Positions 1 through 5,407 of a stretch of DNA of 6,629 nucleotides are shown one piece after another. A model generated the notes under the pieces. It searched no databases, had not been told where the DNA came from, and worked only from the letters and a program-made list of their open reading frames with translations. The translations under genes were made by a program, and so were the position numbers. Origin of the DNA: a bacterium (lineage in GTDB: Bacteria; JAMCPX01); NCBI GenBank assembly GCA_021789095.1, contig JAJYJX010000129.1, forward strand, positions 1 to 6,629, read 5' to 3'. Numbering within the stretch: the stretch's first letter is position 1; each line of letters starts with the position of its first letter.

Positions 1-199
1 TGTGCAGGGACAAAGCCGTGTAGTATAGTCTTGTTTCTTGCCCGATATCTGCCATACAGAAAGGTTTGTAACACCCCTTGAAATAGCGGTTACCATAAGC
101 TGGTGGTTATTTATTACTTTTACACTTGCTATTGTCGCATCGCCAATAGCAACTTTCGATATATCGCGTAATTCCACTACACGGCTTTGTCCCTGCACA
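1..199. repeat. 24-bp perfect inverted repeat: window start versus inside cpaC
   Basis: Bases 1-24 are the exact reverse complement of bases 176-199, with the next pair (25 and 175) mismatched. The inner copy encodes the conserved VQGQSRVV part of the secretin N-domain. The outer copy ends exactly at the window boundary and gives residues that do not suit the domain. This fits a fold-back at a contig end better than a biological repeat, although a real inverted repeat cannot be excluded. Confidence 0.85.
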
Positions 200-420
200 A
201 GAGAGATGATGGTTTGGTCTGCATGTGCGGAGGATATTATCAATAAAAAAGGCACTACGCTCAAAAAGTTTATTAAGCTGGTTGGCTTTGGAATACTCCT
301 TATCCTTTTCTTTTTTTTGTCATTCTGAACTTGTTTCAGAATCTGATTCTTCATCAATAGATATAGATGCTGAAATAAATTCGGCATGACATGTTTTGAC
401 TTTTGATTCAGATTTTTCAT
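1..420 (-). CDS. cpaC: CpaC/RcpA-type secretin of the Tad pilus, 3' end cut by window edge
   Basis: This is the N-terminal part (140 codons) of the outer-membrane secretin through which the Flp pilus leaves the cell. The chosen ATG overlaps the cpaB stop (ATGA) and follows a GGTGGAG ribosome-binding sequence; in-frame ATGs at codons 12 and 23 have none. Residues 11-34 are encoded by a palindromic repeat, followed by a Lys/Arg-rich stretch (35-41), a hydrophobic signal-peptide core (about 47-64) and a likely signal peptidase site after SSAHA (residue 67). Residues 70-132 match the pilus-formation N-terminal domain of CpaC/RcpA secretins, including the LVQGQSRVVEL motif and a GVTNLSVW motif. 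The secretin barrel itself lies beyond the edge. The last 8 codons (bases 1-24) are an exact reverse copy of bases 176-199 and give an unlikely CPC ending, so they may be an assembly artefact. Family assignment is strong. Confidence 0.88.
   Translation of the reverse strand, partial: MKNLNQKSKHVMPNLFQHLYLLMKNQILKQVQNDKKKKRIRSIPKPTSLINFLSVVPFLLIISSAHADQTIISLVQGQSRVVELRDISKVAIGDATIASVKVINNHQLMVTAISRGVTNLSVWQISGKKQDYTTRLCPCT
319..390. repeat. 72-bp palindromic dispersed repeat, in frame in the cpaC leader
   Basis: The two 26-base ends (319-344 and 365-390) are imperfect inverted repeats, starting GTCATTCTGAACTTG and ending ATTCGGCATGAC, around a 20-base centre. The sequence resembles a widespread family of short dispersed palindromes whose translation typically contains LFQHL and ILKQVQ, as it does here. 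The length is 24 codons. On the cpaC strand the frame used is free of stops, while the other two same-strand frames both contain a stop. The element encodes cpaC residues 11-34, ahead of the signal-peptide core. Confidence 0.82.
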
Positions 421-1205
421 TCTCCACCCTTGCCTTTTATTACCCTGATATTTCGTTCGTGCTGGATTTGTTTGAGATTGCCGATTTTCATAATATCCTC
501 CCATCCAACAAGCGGCAGGTTTTCTTCTGTTTGTATATTATCTGCATTTCTCAAGACAAAATTTAACCTTGCCCTTTCCGATGCAAAAGTAAGCAGTTCT
601 GATTCTACAGGCGATACGGCAAGCGTAAGACTATTGTAGCTATATGGCTCCGATTCCTGTAGTCCTCTGCCCCATATACCGCCTGTTGCGAGTACGGTAA
701 CATTTTGAAGGAGCGTAATGGTGGCAAGCTTTGTTGCACCTGAAGTCGATGGAAATGAGAATGTTCCGAGCATGTCAACATGGTCACCCGGCCTTATCAA
801 GCCTGACACGCTGCTCTGGTTATCAACTGCAATGGATATTGCCCTTTCGCTTTCTTTTATCAGGGATGTAAATCCGGAACCTTTTGCAGCGCCGAGCATT
901 GTCCATTGAAGCGGCTCCCCTTTATCTATCTGCATAACAGCTCTGTGCCCTATGACAGCATCTCGATCCTGTTGCTGGATTGTGTTGTGTGAAAGGTATC
1001 TTTTGGGTTGCGGTATTGATGTCAGACTATCTTTTATAATAATTGAACCAGGCTTTATATTTGTTTTTGCTACAAGTACATCCACTGTCTCAAGCTCACT
1101 GTAAACAGAGTGTCTGAATGCGGCAAGATAAAGCTGGAGCAGTATGATTGCAATCACACCACTCCCTATGCCTATGATCAACTTCCTATTTCTATCAAGT
1201 TTCAT
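417..1205 (-). CDS. cpaB: Flp pilus assembly protein CpaB/RcpC
   Basis: This is a 262-residue CpaB/RcpC homologue, a periplasmic protein of Tad pilus systems thought to act with the secretin. A single membrane anchor spans about residues 9-29. An SAF-type domain follows at about 40-105, with VDVLVAKTNIKPGSII and a VIGHRAVMQIDKGEPL stretch. The C-terminal RcpC/CpaB domain covers about 118-225, with ERAISIAVD, the typical GLIRPGDHVDML motif and a SLTLAVSPVESELLTFASE segment. Length is normal for the family. The start is fixed by a GGAGG that overlaps the stop codon of the upstream small gene. The stop overlaps the cpaC ATG, so the two are probably translationally coupled. I see no defects. Confidence 0.95.
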   Translation of the reverse strand: MKLDRNRKLIIGIGSGVIAIILLQLYLAAFRHSVYSELETVDVLVAKTNIKPGSIIIKDSLTSIPQPKRYLSHNTIQQQDRDAVIGHRAVMQIDKGEPLQWTMLGAAKGSGFTSLIKESERAISIAVDNQSSVSGLIRPGDHVDMLGTFSFPSTSGATKLATITLLQNVTVLATGGIWGRGLQESEPYSYNSLTLAVSPVESELLTFASERARLNFVLRNADNIQTEENLPLVGWEDIMKIGNLKQIQHERNIRVIKGKGGE

Positions 1206-1209
1206 AATG

Positions 1210-1214
1210 CCTCC
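1210..1214 (-). promoter_or_regulatory. Ribosome-binding site of cpaB, overlapping the upstream stop codon
   Basis: On the minus strand GGAGG lies four bases before the cpaB ATG. Its first G is the last base of the TAG stop of the 52-residue gene, so ribosomes ending there sit directly on the cpaB start region. Confidence 0.8.
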
Positions 1215-1372
1215 TATGGGATCGGCAGGGATATAAACGCGATAAGGAATCCAAAATAATTGCTCATTGCATATCCGAGCATCTTCACTGCGATGCCGAT
1301 GCTGAGGGCAAGTACCATTGTCACAATGAGATATTCGACCATGGTCTGGCCTTTATTACTGTTTGACTGCAT
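1214..1372 (-). CDS. Small Flp-type pilin or pseudopilin, 52 residues
   Basis: This short gene encodes 52 residues. A hydrophilic 8-residue leader (MQSNSNKG) precedes QTMVEYLIV, giving a class of prepilin peptidase site in which G8 is followed by Glu at +5 and Tyr at +6, as in Flp pilins. One hydrophobic helix fills about residues 12-35, and the peptide ends in SLPIP. Mature length would be 44. Its start overlaps the end of the upstream gene by 17 bases and it has no convincing ribosome-binding sequence, so translation is probably coupled. Its stop feeds the cpaB ribosome-binding site. It could be a second or minor pilin, or a pseudopilin used for initiation; the sequence does not decide. The leader motif, helix and operon position make it very likely to be a real gene. 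Confidence 0.85.
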   Translation of the reverse strand: MQSNSNKGQTMVEYLIVTMVLALSIGIAVKMLGYAMSNYFGFLIAFISLPIP

Positions 1373-2057
1373 AAGTAATAATCGAGACATACCCTGCCTC
1401 TTTTTCCTCTACATCCAATAAAAACAGCCGTGCTCCTGACTGATATAATGTTAAACCGTGCTCTCCATGCACCTTTTTATAGTTTTCTGACTGGAGCCTT
1501 GAATCATAATAAAGCCTTACTGCATCCGGAGTTGCCTCTGCCTTATAATGACCTATTGAGAATTTCGTCGTCTGGATGGTATTAATTTTTACAGCGGCTG
1601 GATAAACGGGAAGGTCTTCTGAGTCATATACGCTTTCATCCAAAAACTTGTTTATATCAAACCCCTTATCAAGCTTTAAACCTACATATTTGACAGAGTG
1701 GCTATTATTAGCAAAACTCATTAAAGGCTCTATCATTGACATCAATGTTACCGGCGATGTTGCCTTTTGCCTGTCGATACTCCCATTGAAGTGAACCGCA
1801 AGCCCGCCATTTTTATCACGGTAAAACGGCAGGGATTTATTATTGCGCGCCATTGAAAGCAAGGCGCCGTCATCTTCCTGATTTCCGATAAGCATATCCA
1901 TACTCTGCCCATTTACTTTAAAATGCAGCGTTTTGTGGGGTATATTGTCCAGTATGCCTTCCGAAGAAAACAGGTCGTATACGGTACTTTTACTTTTGGA
2001 TATGAAAAATAAAAGAAGCATCAGAGAGATTAAAATAGCTAATGTGATATGTTTCAT
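1356..2057 (-). CDS. Unrecognised membrane-anchored protein in the Tad operon
   Basis: I do not recognise this 233-residue protein. It begins with a hydrophobic segment (about residues 4-20, ITLAILISLMLLLFFIS) followed by Lys/Ser, consistent with an inner-membrane anchor or uncleaved signal and a periplasmic body. The C-terminal third has PVYPAAV (150-156), then a YKAEATPDAVRLYYDSRL stretch (171-188) and a final hydrophobic-strand ending. This resembles small alpha/beta domains with a YP..A start and a TPD..R.YY helix found in various exported proteins, but I cannot name a family. The ATG at 2057, 17 bases after the tadE stop, is preferred to an in-frame TTG at 2108 that would overlap tadE and put an odd extension before the anchor. 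The ribosome-binding sequence is weak. Its place between pseudopilin genes and cpaB suggests a role in pilus assembly (inference). Confidence 0.75.
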   Translation of the reverse strand: MKHITLAILISLMLLLFFISKSKSTVYDLFSSEGILDNIPHKTLHFKVNGQSMDMLIGNQEDDGALLSMARNNKSLPFYRDKNGGLAVHFNGSIDRQKATSPVTLMSMIEPLMSFANNSHSVKYVGLKLDKGFDINKFLDESVYDSEDLPVYPAAVKINTIQTTKFSIGHYKAEATPDAVRLYYDSRLQSENYKKVHGEHGLTLYQSGARLFLLDVEEKEAGYVSIITYAVKQ

Positions 2058-2073
2058 ATGACTTTTACCCACT

Positions 2074-2742
2074 TTAATTACCAGTAATAGATGGGTTTTC
2101 GAGATCAATGCTTGTGCTGCTTCCTTTGAATGCTTTGGCTACTGCAATAGCCCAGAGTCCATACTTGAGCGCCTGTCCGATACTGCTGCTTCCCTTCCAT
2201 GTAGCCATAAATACAAAGTGCTGTGCGCCTGTATGAGCTGTTTTAGATGAAAAAGGATAGTTATAGCAGGATACATCAATAGCAGTGCCCTTTATACCTG
2301 CCGCTTCTCCCAATACAGCTCCAATATCTTCTAGTGAATAGCCTGCAAATCCAACCTTTGGTTCAGGATGGCTTATGCTTATATGAGAGGTTTGATTGAA
2401 GAACAAACTTTTTAATATATCTGCTGATGGTTCATTTTCTTCGTGTCTGCCTGCATACCATGCAACATATCTTACTGCTGTAACTGTACGCTGTTTCAAA
2501 ACGAGTAGTCTTGCAAAAAAGATTACACTGCTAAGCATTAGCAACAATACAGGGAATATAATTATAAATTCTGTGGCGGACTGACCTATTACTGCCAACC
2601 CCTTTGTGTCATTCCCGTGTATACGGGAATCCAGTAAAGCTATTTGTGAATAAGTCTGGATTCCCACTTTCGTGGGAATGACAGAGGAAGACTGCCCATC
2701 TTTTGTTTTTTTCTTTTTTTCAATGCAATATAAGTTTATCAT
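2074..2742 (-). CDS. TadE-like pseudopilin (second copy) with a repeat-derived leader
   Basis: This 222-residue TadE-like protein has G53 followed by QSATEF, a prepilin-peptidase-type site with Glu at +5, and a hydrophobic helix at about 59-80 (IIIFPVLLLMLSSVIFFARL). The VLKQRTVTAVRYVAWYAGR stretch after it is typical of TadE proteins. The rest is a periplasmic domain with one Cys (159). The leader is unusually long (53 residues). Residues 21-45 are encoded by a 75-bp palindromic repeat, preceded by a Lys-rich run from an A-rich tract. The ATG overlaps the tadG end by 23 bases and has only a weak ribosome-binding sequence. An in-frame TTG just after the repeat is the only nearby alternative and has poor spacing, so the exact start is less certain than the gene. 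After cleavage the mature protein would be about 169 residues, normal for TadE. Confidence 0.83.
   Translation of the reverse strand: MINLYCIEKKKKTKDGQSSSVIPTKVGIQTYSQIALLDSRIHGNDTKGLAVIGQSATEFIIIFPVLLLMLSSVIFFARLLVLKQRTVTAVRYVAWYAGRHEENEPSADILKSLFFNQTSHISISHPEPKVGFAGYSLEDIGAVLGEAAGIKGTAIDVSCYNYPFSSKTAHTGAQHFVFMATWKGSSSIGQALKYGLWAIAVAKAFKGSSTSIDLENPSITGN
2608..2682. repeat. 75-bp double-hairpin palindromic dispersed repeat inside tadE
   Basis: The arms at 2608-2634 (GTCATTCCCGTG to GGAATCCAG) and 2656-2682 (CTGGATTCCCAC to GGGAATGAC) are inverted copies, and each arm has its own internal palindrome (ATTCCCG with CGGGAAT; ATTCCCAC with GTGGGAAT). This is a REP/BIME-like family found in many bacteria, recognisable by translations such as VIPTKVGIQ and LDSRIHGND, both present here. 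It is 25 codons long. On the gene strand only the frame used by tadE is free of stops. It encodes residues 21-45, upstream of the predicted peptidase cut. Confidence 0.9.
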
Positions 2743-4177
2743 CTATCCATTTGATTACGCTATTGGTCGATTTCAGTCCGAGTTGTTCTGCAATGGCCTT
2801 CAAAGCTGTGAACTTTATAAGATGTGCGTCCCAGTCCATTTCAAATAGTATGTCTCCCGGTTTTGTACTCGGGCTTTGCGGCTTTGCCTGAGAAAGTGCA
2901 AGAAAACCCCAAGGGTTTTGATCTTCGGAAAGTAAATTTCTATTGTTTATAAACACCGGGGATCTTTTTTTGCCGAGATCCGTTGCTGCAACCGCCATGT
3001 AAAGAAATTCATCCGATCTTGGATGAAGCTTCATCGGAACAGGCAGTTCTGAAGGCGGGCTTGTTTTGGTAGTTGTTTCTACTGACAGATCGAGTTTACA
3101 GAATACCTCTTCTTTAAGAGGAACGGATATAACACCTCCTGCGTTAGCCCCTGATCCTCCTGTGCAGTCTTTCGGGATACAATCAACAAAACCAGATTTT
3201 TTATCTTCCGGCGGTTCTGTACTGCGTGACCATGGTATCTTATTGCAAAGACTCTGACTTTTAATGCTTGTTGAGCAATTATTGCATGGATCCGGGACAC
3301 TGTAGATCGTTGTAGTATAAAACCATCCCGCATCGACCTTTTTTGTACTCGTAATATCTGTAGCTGACCCAGCAGGTTTGTTTGCTTTGTTATTGGCATC
3401 TACGGCCTGGGTATAATTATCGTAGCTGTGGCTATCTTTAAATGTTGTTGATATAGCCCCGCTTGATGAAAGCGAATTGAGATCTATTGATTTGCCAAGC
3501 AAACCCAAAGCCTCCGATAAGAGAGGGAAGATCTTATCAAGTGTTTTGCTAAGATCCTCCATAATAGCCTTAATCAGGTCTTGGAACCCACCTTTATCAA
3601 CATTCAATGAAATTGTCTGCGGTGTAAGCGGAGGAGGTACACTACCGGAAGGTTGATACGGGTATGGAATGGATACAGGGCTATGTGTGTTTGCTCCGCT
3701 TGCAAGCTCTACAGCGACAGGGATCATATAAGGGAAGATCTTTGCTATTTTTTTCTCAAGATTCGACATCTCTACAGCGGTATTCCATAAGCGTCGTATC
3801 GCATTATTCGCAAAATTCAGAACAACAGGGAGTGCAGTAGCACATGCTTCGCCAATGCCAGCCCACCATAAAGTGCCTGCACATACACCTAATATAGCAA
3901 TGGCTGCTACTACGATCACAATTAATTCAACAGAGAGGACAATGCCTTGATTCAATCCGGCGATAAGGTTTAGTCCCCGAGCCTCCCATACAGCGCCTGC
4001 CATGGATGCACTGTCAGCAGTGTTCTGCATCTCCATCTTGTATGAAAGTTCCCTGCCAACATTAATAACCGAAGCAACAAATATGATCAATGTGATAAGC
4101 GTGATCACAACAAAAACTATTGCCTGCCCCTGCTCCTTATTATTCCTATACCGTAGTGCCTTTATACTCACGGGCAT
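2720..4177 (-). CDS. TadG-like Flp pilus assembly protein
   Basis: This 485-residue protein matches the TadE/G-like N-terminal domain. A GQAIVFVVITLITLIIFVAS membrane segment (about 17-36) is followed by NVGRELSYKMEMQNTADSAS and the MAGAVWEARGLN motif, typical of TadG proteins. Unlike its neighbours it lacks Glu at +5 after the Gly, so prepilin-peptidase cleavage is doubtful. A second hydrophobic stretch spans about 79-100. The large C-terminal part looks periplasmic, with a Pro-rich linker (about 164-190) and six Cys at 298, 301, 311, 333, 338 and 360 (CNNC, then C..C pairs), suggesting disulphides. I see no von Willebrand A metal-binding DxSxS motif, which many TadG proteins carry. The ATG overlaps the end of the upstream tadE by 10 bases with an AGGA close before it. 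It belongs to the pilus operon. Confidence 0.85.
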   Translation of the reverse strand: MPVSIKALRYRNNKEQGQAIVFVVITLITLIIFVASVINVGRELSYKMEMQNTADSASMAGAVWEARGLNLIAGLNQGIVLSVELIVIVVAAIAILGVCAGTLWWAGIGEACATALPVVLNFANNAIRRLWNTAVEMSNLEKKIAKIFPYMIPVAVELASGANTHSPVSIPYPYQPSGSVPPPLTPQTISLNVDKGGFQDLIKAIMEDLSKTLDKIFPLLSEALGLLGKSIDLNSLSSSGAISTTFKDSHSYDNYTQAVDANNKANKPAGSATDITSTKKVDAGWFYTTTIYSVPDPCNNCSTSIKSQSLCNKIPWSRSTEPPEDKKSGFVDCIPKDCTGGSGANAGGVISVPLKEEVFCKLDLSVETTTKTSPPSELPVPMKLHPRSDEFLYMAVAATDLGKKRSPVFINNRNLLSEDQNPWGFLALSQAKPQSPSTKPGDILFEMDWDAHLIKFTALKAIAEQLGLKSTNSVIKWIDDKLILH

Positions 4178-5016
4178 TCCTGCCGGACAATTCTGCTTAT
4201 GCCAGTTTGGTTTTTATCAGTATGATATTGTGGTTTGCTATTTTTGTATGTGCCGGATTGATATACTTCATCATTTGTATATGTATGCTTTACACCATTA
4301 TTATCGATGTAGGTGTAAACACATTTAGACGGATCTGCCGGGGGCGGTTCATTAAGTGCCTCTACAGTAAGCGTTTCTTCAGAAGATAATGGATAGAAAT
4401 AGTCAGTGCCCATAATTGACGAAATGGTGCTTATCCATCCATTATCAGCACCCGTGTAATTGGAAAGTATGCTTAAAATGCCGGAACTCCCTGTGCCTAT
4501 TATTTTGTTAATAATGGGGATTGTAAGCAGGGCAAGATAATCAATATGCACTGTAATATCATCGTTAGATTGTGATGGATTTGTTACAACCTTTACATCT
4601 GTAAATTGCTTTGCATAGACATATCGCAGTAGTAATGTGCTTGCATCTCCAAACATGTTGGCAATATTATTCACAGCACCCGAAACAATGGATATTCCTG
4701 ACATCGCATCTATACGCGGGGAGATTGGGGTCATTGATAATTTTGCAGATTCAGAAATATCATCAGGATTATCAGGTTGGACAATTGCCACACGAGCCGC
4801 ATTGAATGCTGCGTATTCAACAAAGAGTTTTGTTTGTGCGAGTAGCGACAATTGTACGATTGCAAGTACAGTGATCAGCACAAGAGGGAACGCAATCAAA
4901 AACTCCACCATTGCCTGACCCGAAGAAACGCATTTCTTGTCCGTTCCATTTTGCGGGGTTACAAGGGCAGGGGCGAGCCCTGCCCCTACAGGATTTTTTC
5001 GGCTGAACCTGTTCAT
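4168..5016 (-). CDS. Large TadE-like pseudopilin with a repeat-derived leader
   Basis: This 282-residue protein has a leader ending in SSG (G33) followed by QAMVEF, a prepilin-peptidase site with Glu at +5. A hydrophobic helix follows (about 39-60, LIAFPLVLITVLAIVQLSLL), then KLFVEYAAFNAARVAIVQ, the hallmark of TadE family proteins. The C-terminal domain is longer than in typical TadE proteins, which are usually under 200 residues. It contains two late Cys (232 and 281) that could pair. The start is fixed by an ATGA overlap with the flp stop. Residues 10-20 (VGAGLAPALVT) come from a short GC-rich palindromic repeat in the leader, so they should be lost on processing. It is the first pseudopilin gene after the major pilin and ends inside the tadG start. 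Confidence 0.88.
   Translation of the reverse strand: MNRFSRKNPVGAGLAPALVTPQNGTDKKCVSSGQAMVEFLIAFPLVLITVLAIVQLSLLAQTKLFVEYAAFNAARVAIVQPDNPDDISESAKLSMTPISPRIDAMSGISIVSGAVNNIANMFGDASTLLLRYVYAKQFTDVKVVTNPSQSNDDITVHIDYLALLTIPIINKIIGTGSSGILSILSNYTGADNGWISTISSIMGTDYFYPLSSEETLTVEALNEPPPADPSKCVYTYIDNNGVKHTYTNDEVYQSGTYKNSKPQYHTDKNQTGISRIVRQECP
4957..4989. repeat. 33-bp GC-rich palindromic dispersed repeat at the 5' end of tadE
   Basis: GGGCAGGG (4965-4972) pairs perfectly with CCCTGCCC (4978-4985) around a 5-base loop. The sequence and its translation VGAGLAPAL are familiar from a dispersed repeat family in many bacterial genomes. It is 11 codons long, in frame, and encodes residues 10-20 of the large TadE, before the predicted cleavage site. 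It lies 24-56 bases past the flp stop, so on the mRNA it forms a strong hairpin between the pilin and the rest of the operon. Confidence 0.8.
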
Positions 5017-5246
5017 TCTCCCGAGCTTTCTTTGTCTGGTGCGCCCTCATTGCTCTGGTTTGTCACGCTCTCGATCTGCTGGCCCGCGGTCTTTACGCCC
5101 TTGATGAGCTTGTTGCGGAATACGCCGAACACGGCGATGAGGGCGATGGCCACGAGCAGAACGATCAGGATGTACTCTGTCATGCCCTGGCCCTTCTCCT
5201 TTTTATCCGGTCTCTTCGCCCAGCGCTCAAGATTGAAATAAACCAT
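5013..5246 (-). CDS. flp: Major Flp-type pilin
   Basis: This 77-residue gene is first in the operon and encodes a class IVb Flp prepilin. A basic hydrophilic leader (1-19, ending KKEKG) precedes QGMTEY, the Flp motif with Glu +5 and Tyr +6. Then comes a hydrophobic helix (about 26-43, ILIVLLVAIALIAVFGVF). The mature protein would be 58 residues, with a hydrophilic tail rich in Gln, Asn, Ser and Glu. A GGAGG lies four bases before the ATG and a promoter lies upstream. Its codons end mostly in G or C (ATC, CTC, GCC, GGC, AAG, CAG), clearly unlike the AT-rich neighbours. That suits a very highly expressed subunit, though recent transfer is possible. Its stop overlaps the next ATG. Confidence 0.93.
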   Translation of the reverse strand: MVYFNLERWAKRPDKKEKGQGMTEYILIVLLVAIALIAVFGVFRNKLIKGVKTAGQQIESVTNQSNEGAPDKESSGE

Positions 5247-5250
5247 ATTA

Positions 5251-5255
5251 CCTCC
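5251..5255 (-). promoter_or_regulatory. Strong ribosome-binding site of flp
   Basis: On the minus strand GGAGG precedes the flp ATG by four bases. It is among the strongest ribosome-binding sequences in the window, fitting abundant pilin synthesis. Confidence 0.85.
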
Positions 5256-5274
5256 ATTTTGACGATTTTTTATC

Positions 5275-5304
5275 GTTAAACACTAAGGGCGTTTGGTTTG
5301 TCAA
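5275..5304 (-). promoter_or_regulatory. Sigma-70-like promoter of the pilus operon
   Basis: On the minus strand a perfect TTGACA (5304-5299) and a TTTAAC -10 candidate (5280-5275, 4 of 6 consensus) are separated by 18 bases. Transcription would start near 5268, about 20 bases before the flp ATG. A small palindrome, ACGAT-5 bases-ATCGT (5262-5276), overlaps the downstream edge of the -10. It is the only promoter I can support for the operon. Confidence 0.6.
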
Positions 5305-5350
5305 GAGAAACGTGTATGAGAGGATTTACTGCTTCAGCAGCGACAAAACA

Positions 5351-5379
5351 TTGACGATTTATGGTTATTCGTTTATAAA
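5351..5379 (+). promoter_or_regulatory. Sigma-70-like promoter of the outer-membrane protein gene
   Basis: TTGACG (5351-5356) and TATAAA (5374-5379) are separated by 17 bases, each matching consensus at 5 of 6 positions. Transcription would start near 5386, giving a leader of about 30 bases before the ATG at 5417. This placement also argues against the longer reading frame starting at 5312. Confidence 0.72.
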
Positions 5380-5398
5380 AGTTTTTATTAGAAAAACT
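5380..5398 (+). other. Hairpin at the predicted 5' end of the outer-membrane protein mRNA
   Basis: AGTTTTT (5380-5386) and AAAAACT (5392-5398) form a 7-bp inverted repeat with a 5-base loop, right at the predicted transcription start and just before the ribosome-binding site. It is AT-rich and weak. If transcription begins as late as 5386, most of the left arm is not in the RNA, so a role in DNA rather than RNA, or chance, remains possible. Confidence 0.35.
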
Positions 5399-5401
5399 GA
5401 A

Positions 5402-5407
5402 AAGGAG
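5402..5407 (+). promoter_or_regulatory. Ribosome-binding site deciding the start of the outer-membrane protein
   Basis: AAGGAG lies 9 bases before the ATG at 5417. The upstream in-frame ATG at 5312 lies before the promoter and has no such sequence. Confidence 0.82.

Noticed and set aside
38-328. Plus-strand open frame of 96 codons
   Set aside because: It lies opposite the cpaC signal peptide and N-domain, whose frame gives a clear family match, and it has no ribosome-binding sequence or recognisable protein features.
2058-2108. TTG start giving 17 more residues to the unrecognised membrane protein
   Set aside because: It overlaps tadE by 35 bases and adds an odd segment before a normal membrane anchor; the ATG at 2057 fits operon spacing better.
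2608-2682. Palindromic elements as a CRISPR array or attachment site
   Set aside because: Each element occurs once in the window, with no repeated units and regular spacers, and no integrase or cas gene is present.
2700-2725. A-rich slippery run (A AAA AAG) in tadE and a similar run in cpaC near 307-318, as programmed frameshift sites
   Set aside because: In tadE the nearest hairpin is too far downstream for the usual mechanism, no useful alternative frame follows, and in both genes the unshifted frame gives the intact family protein.
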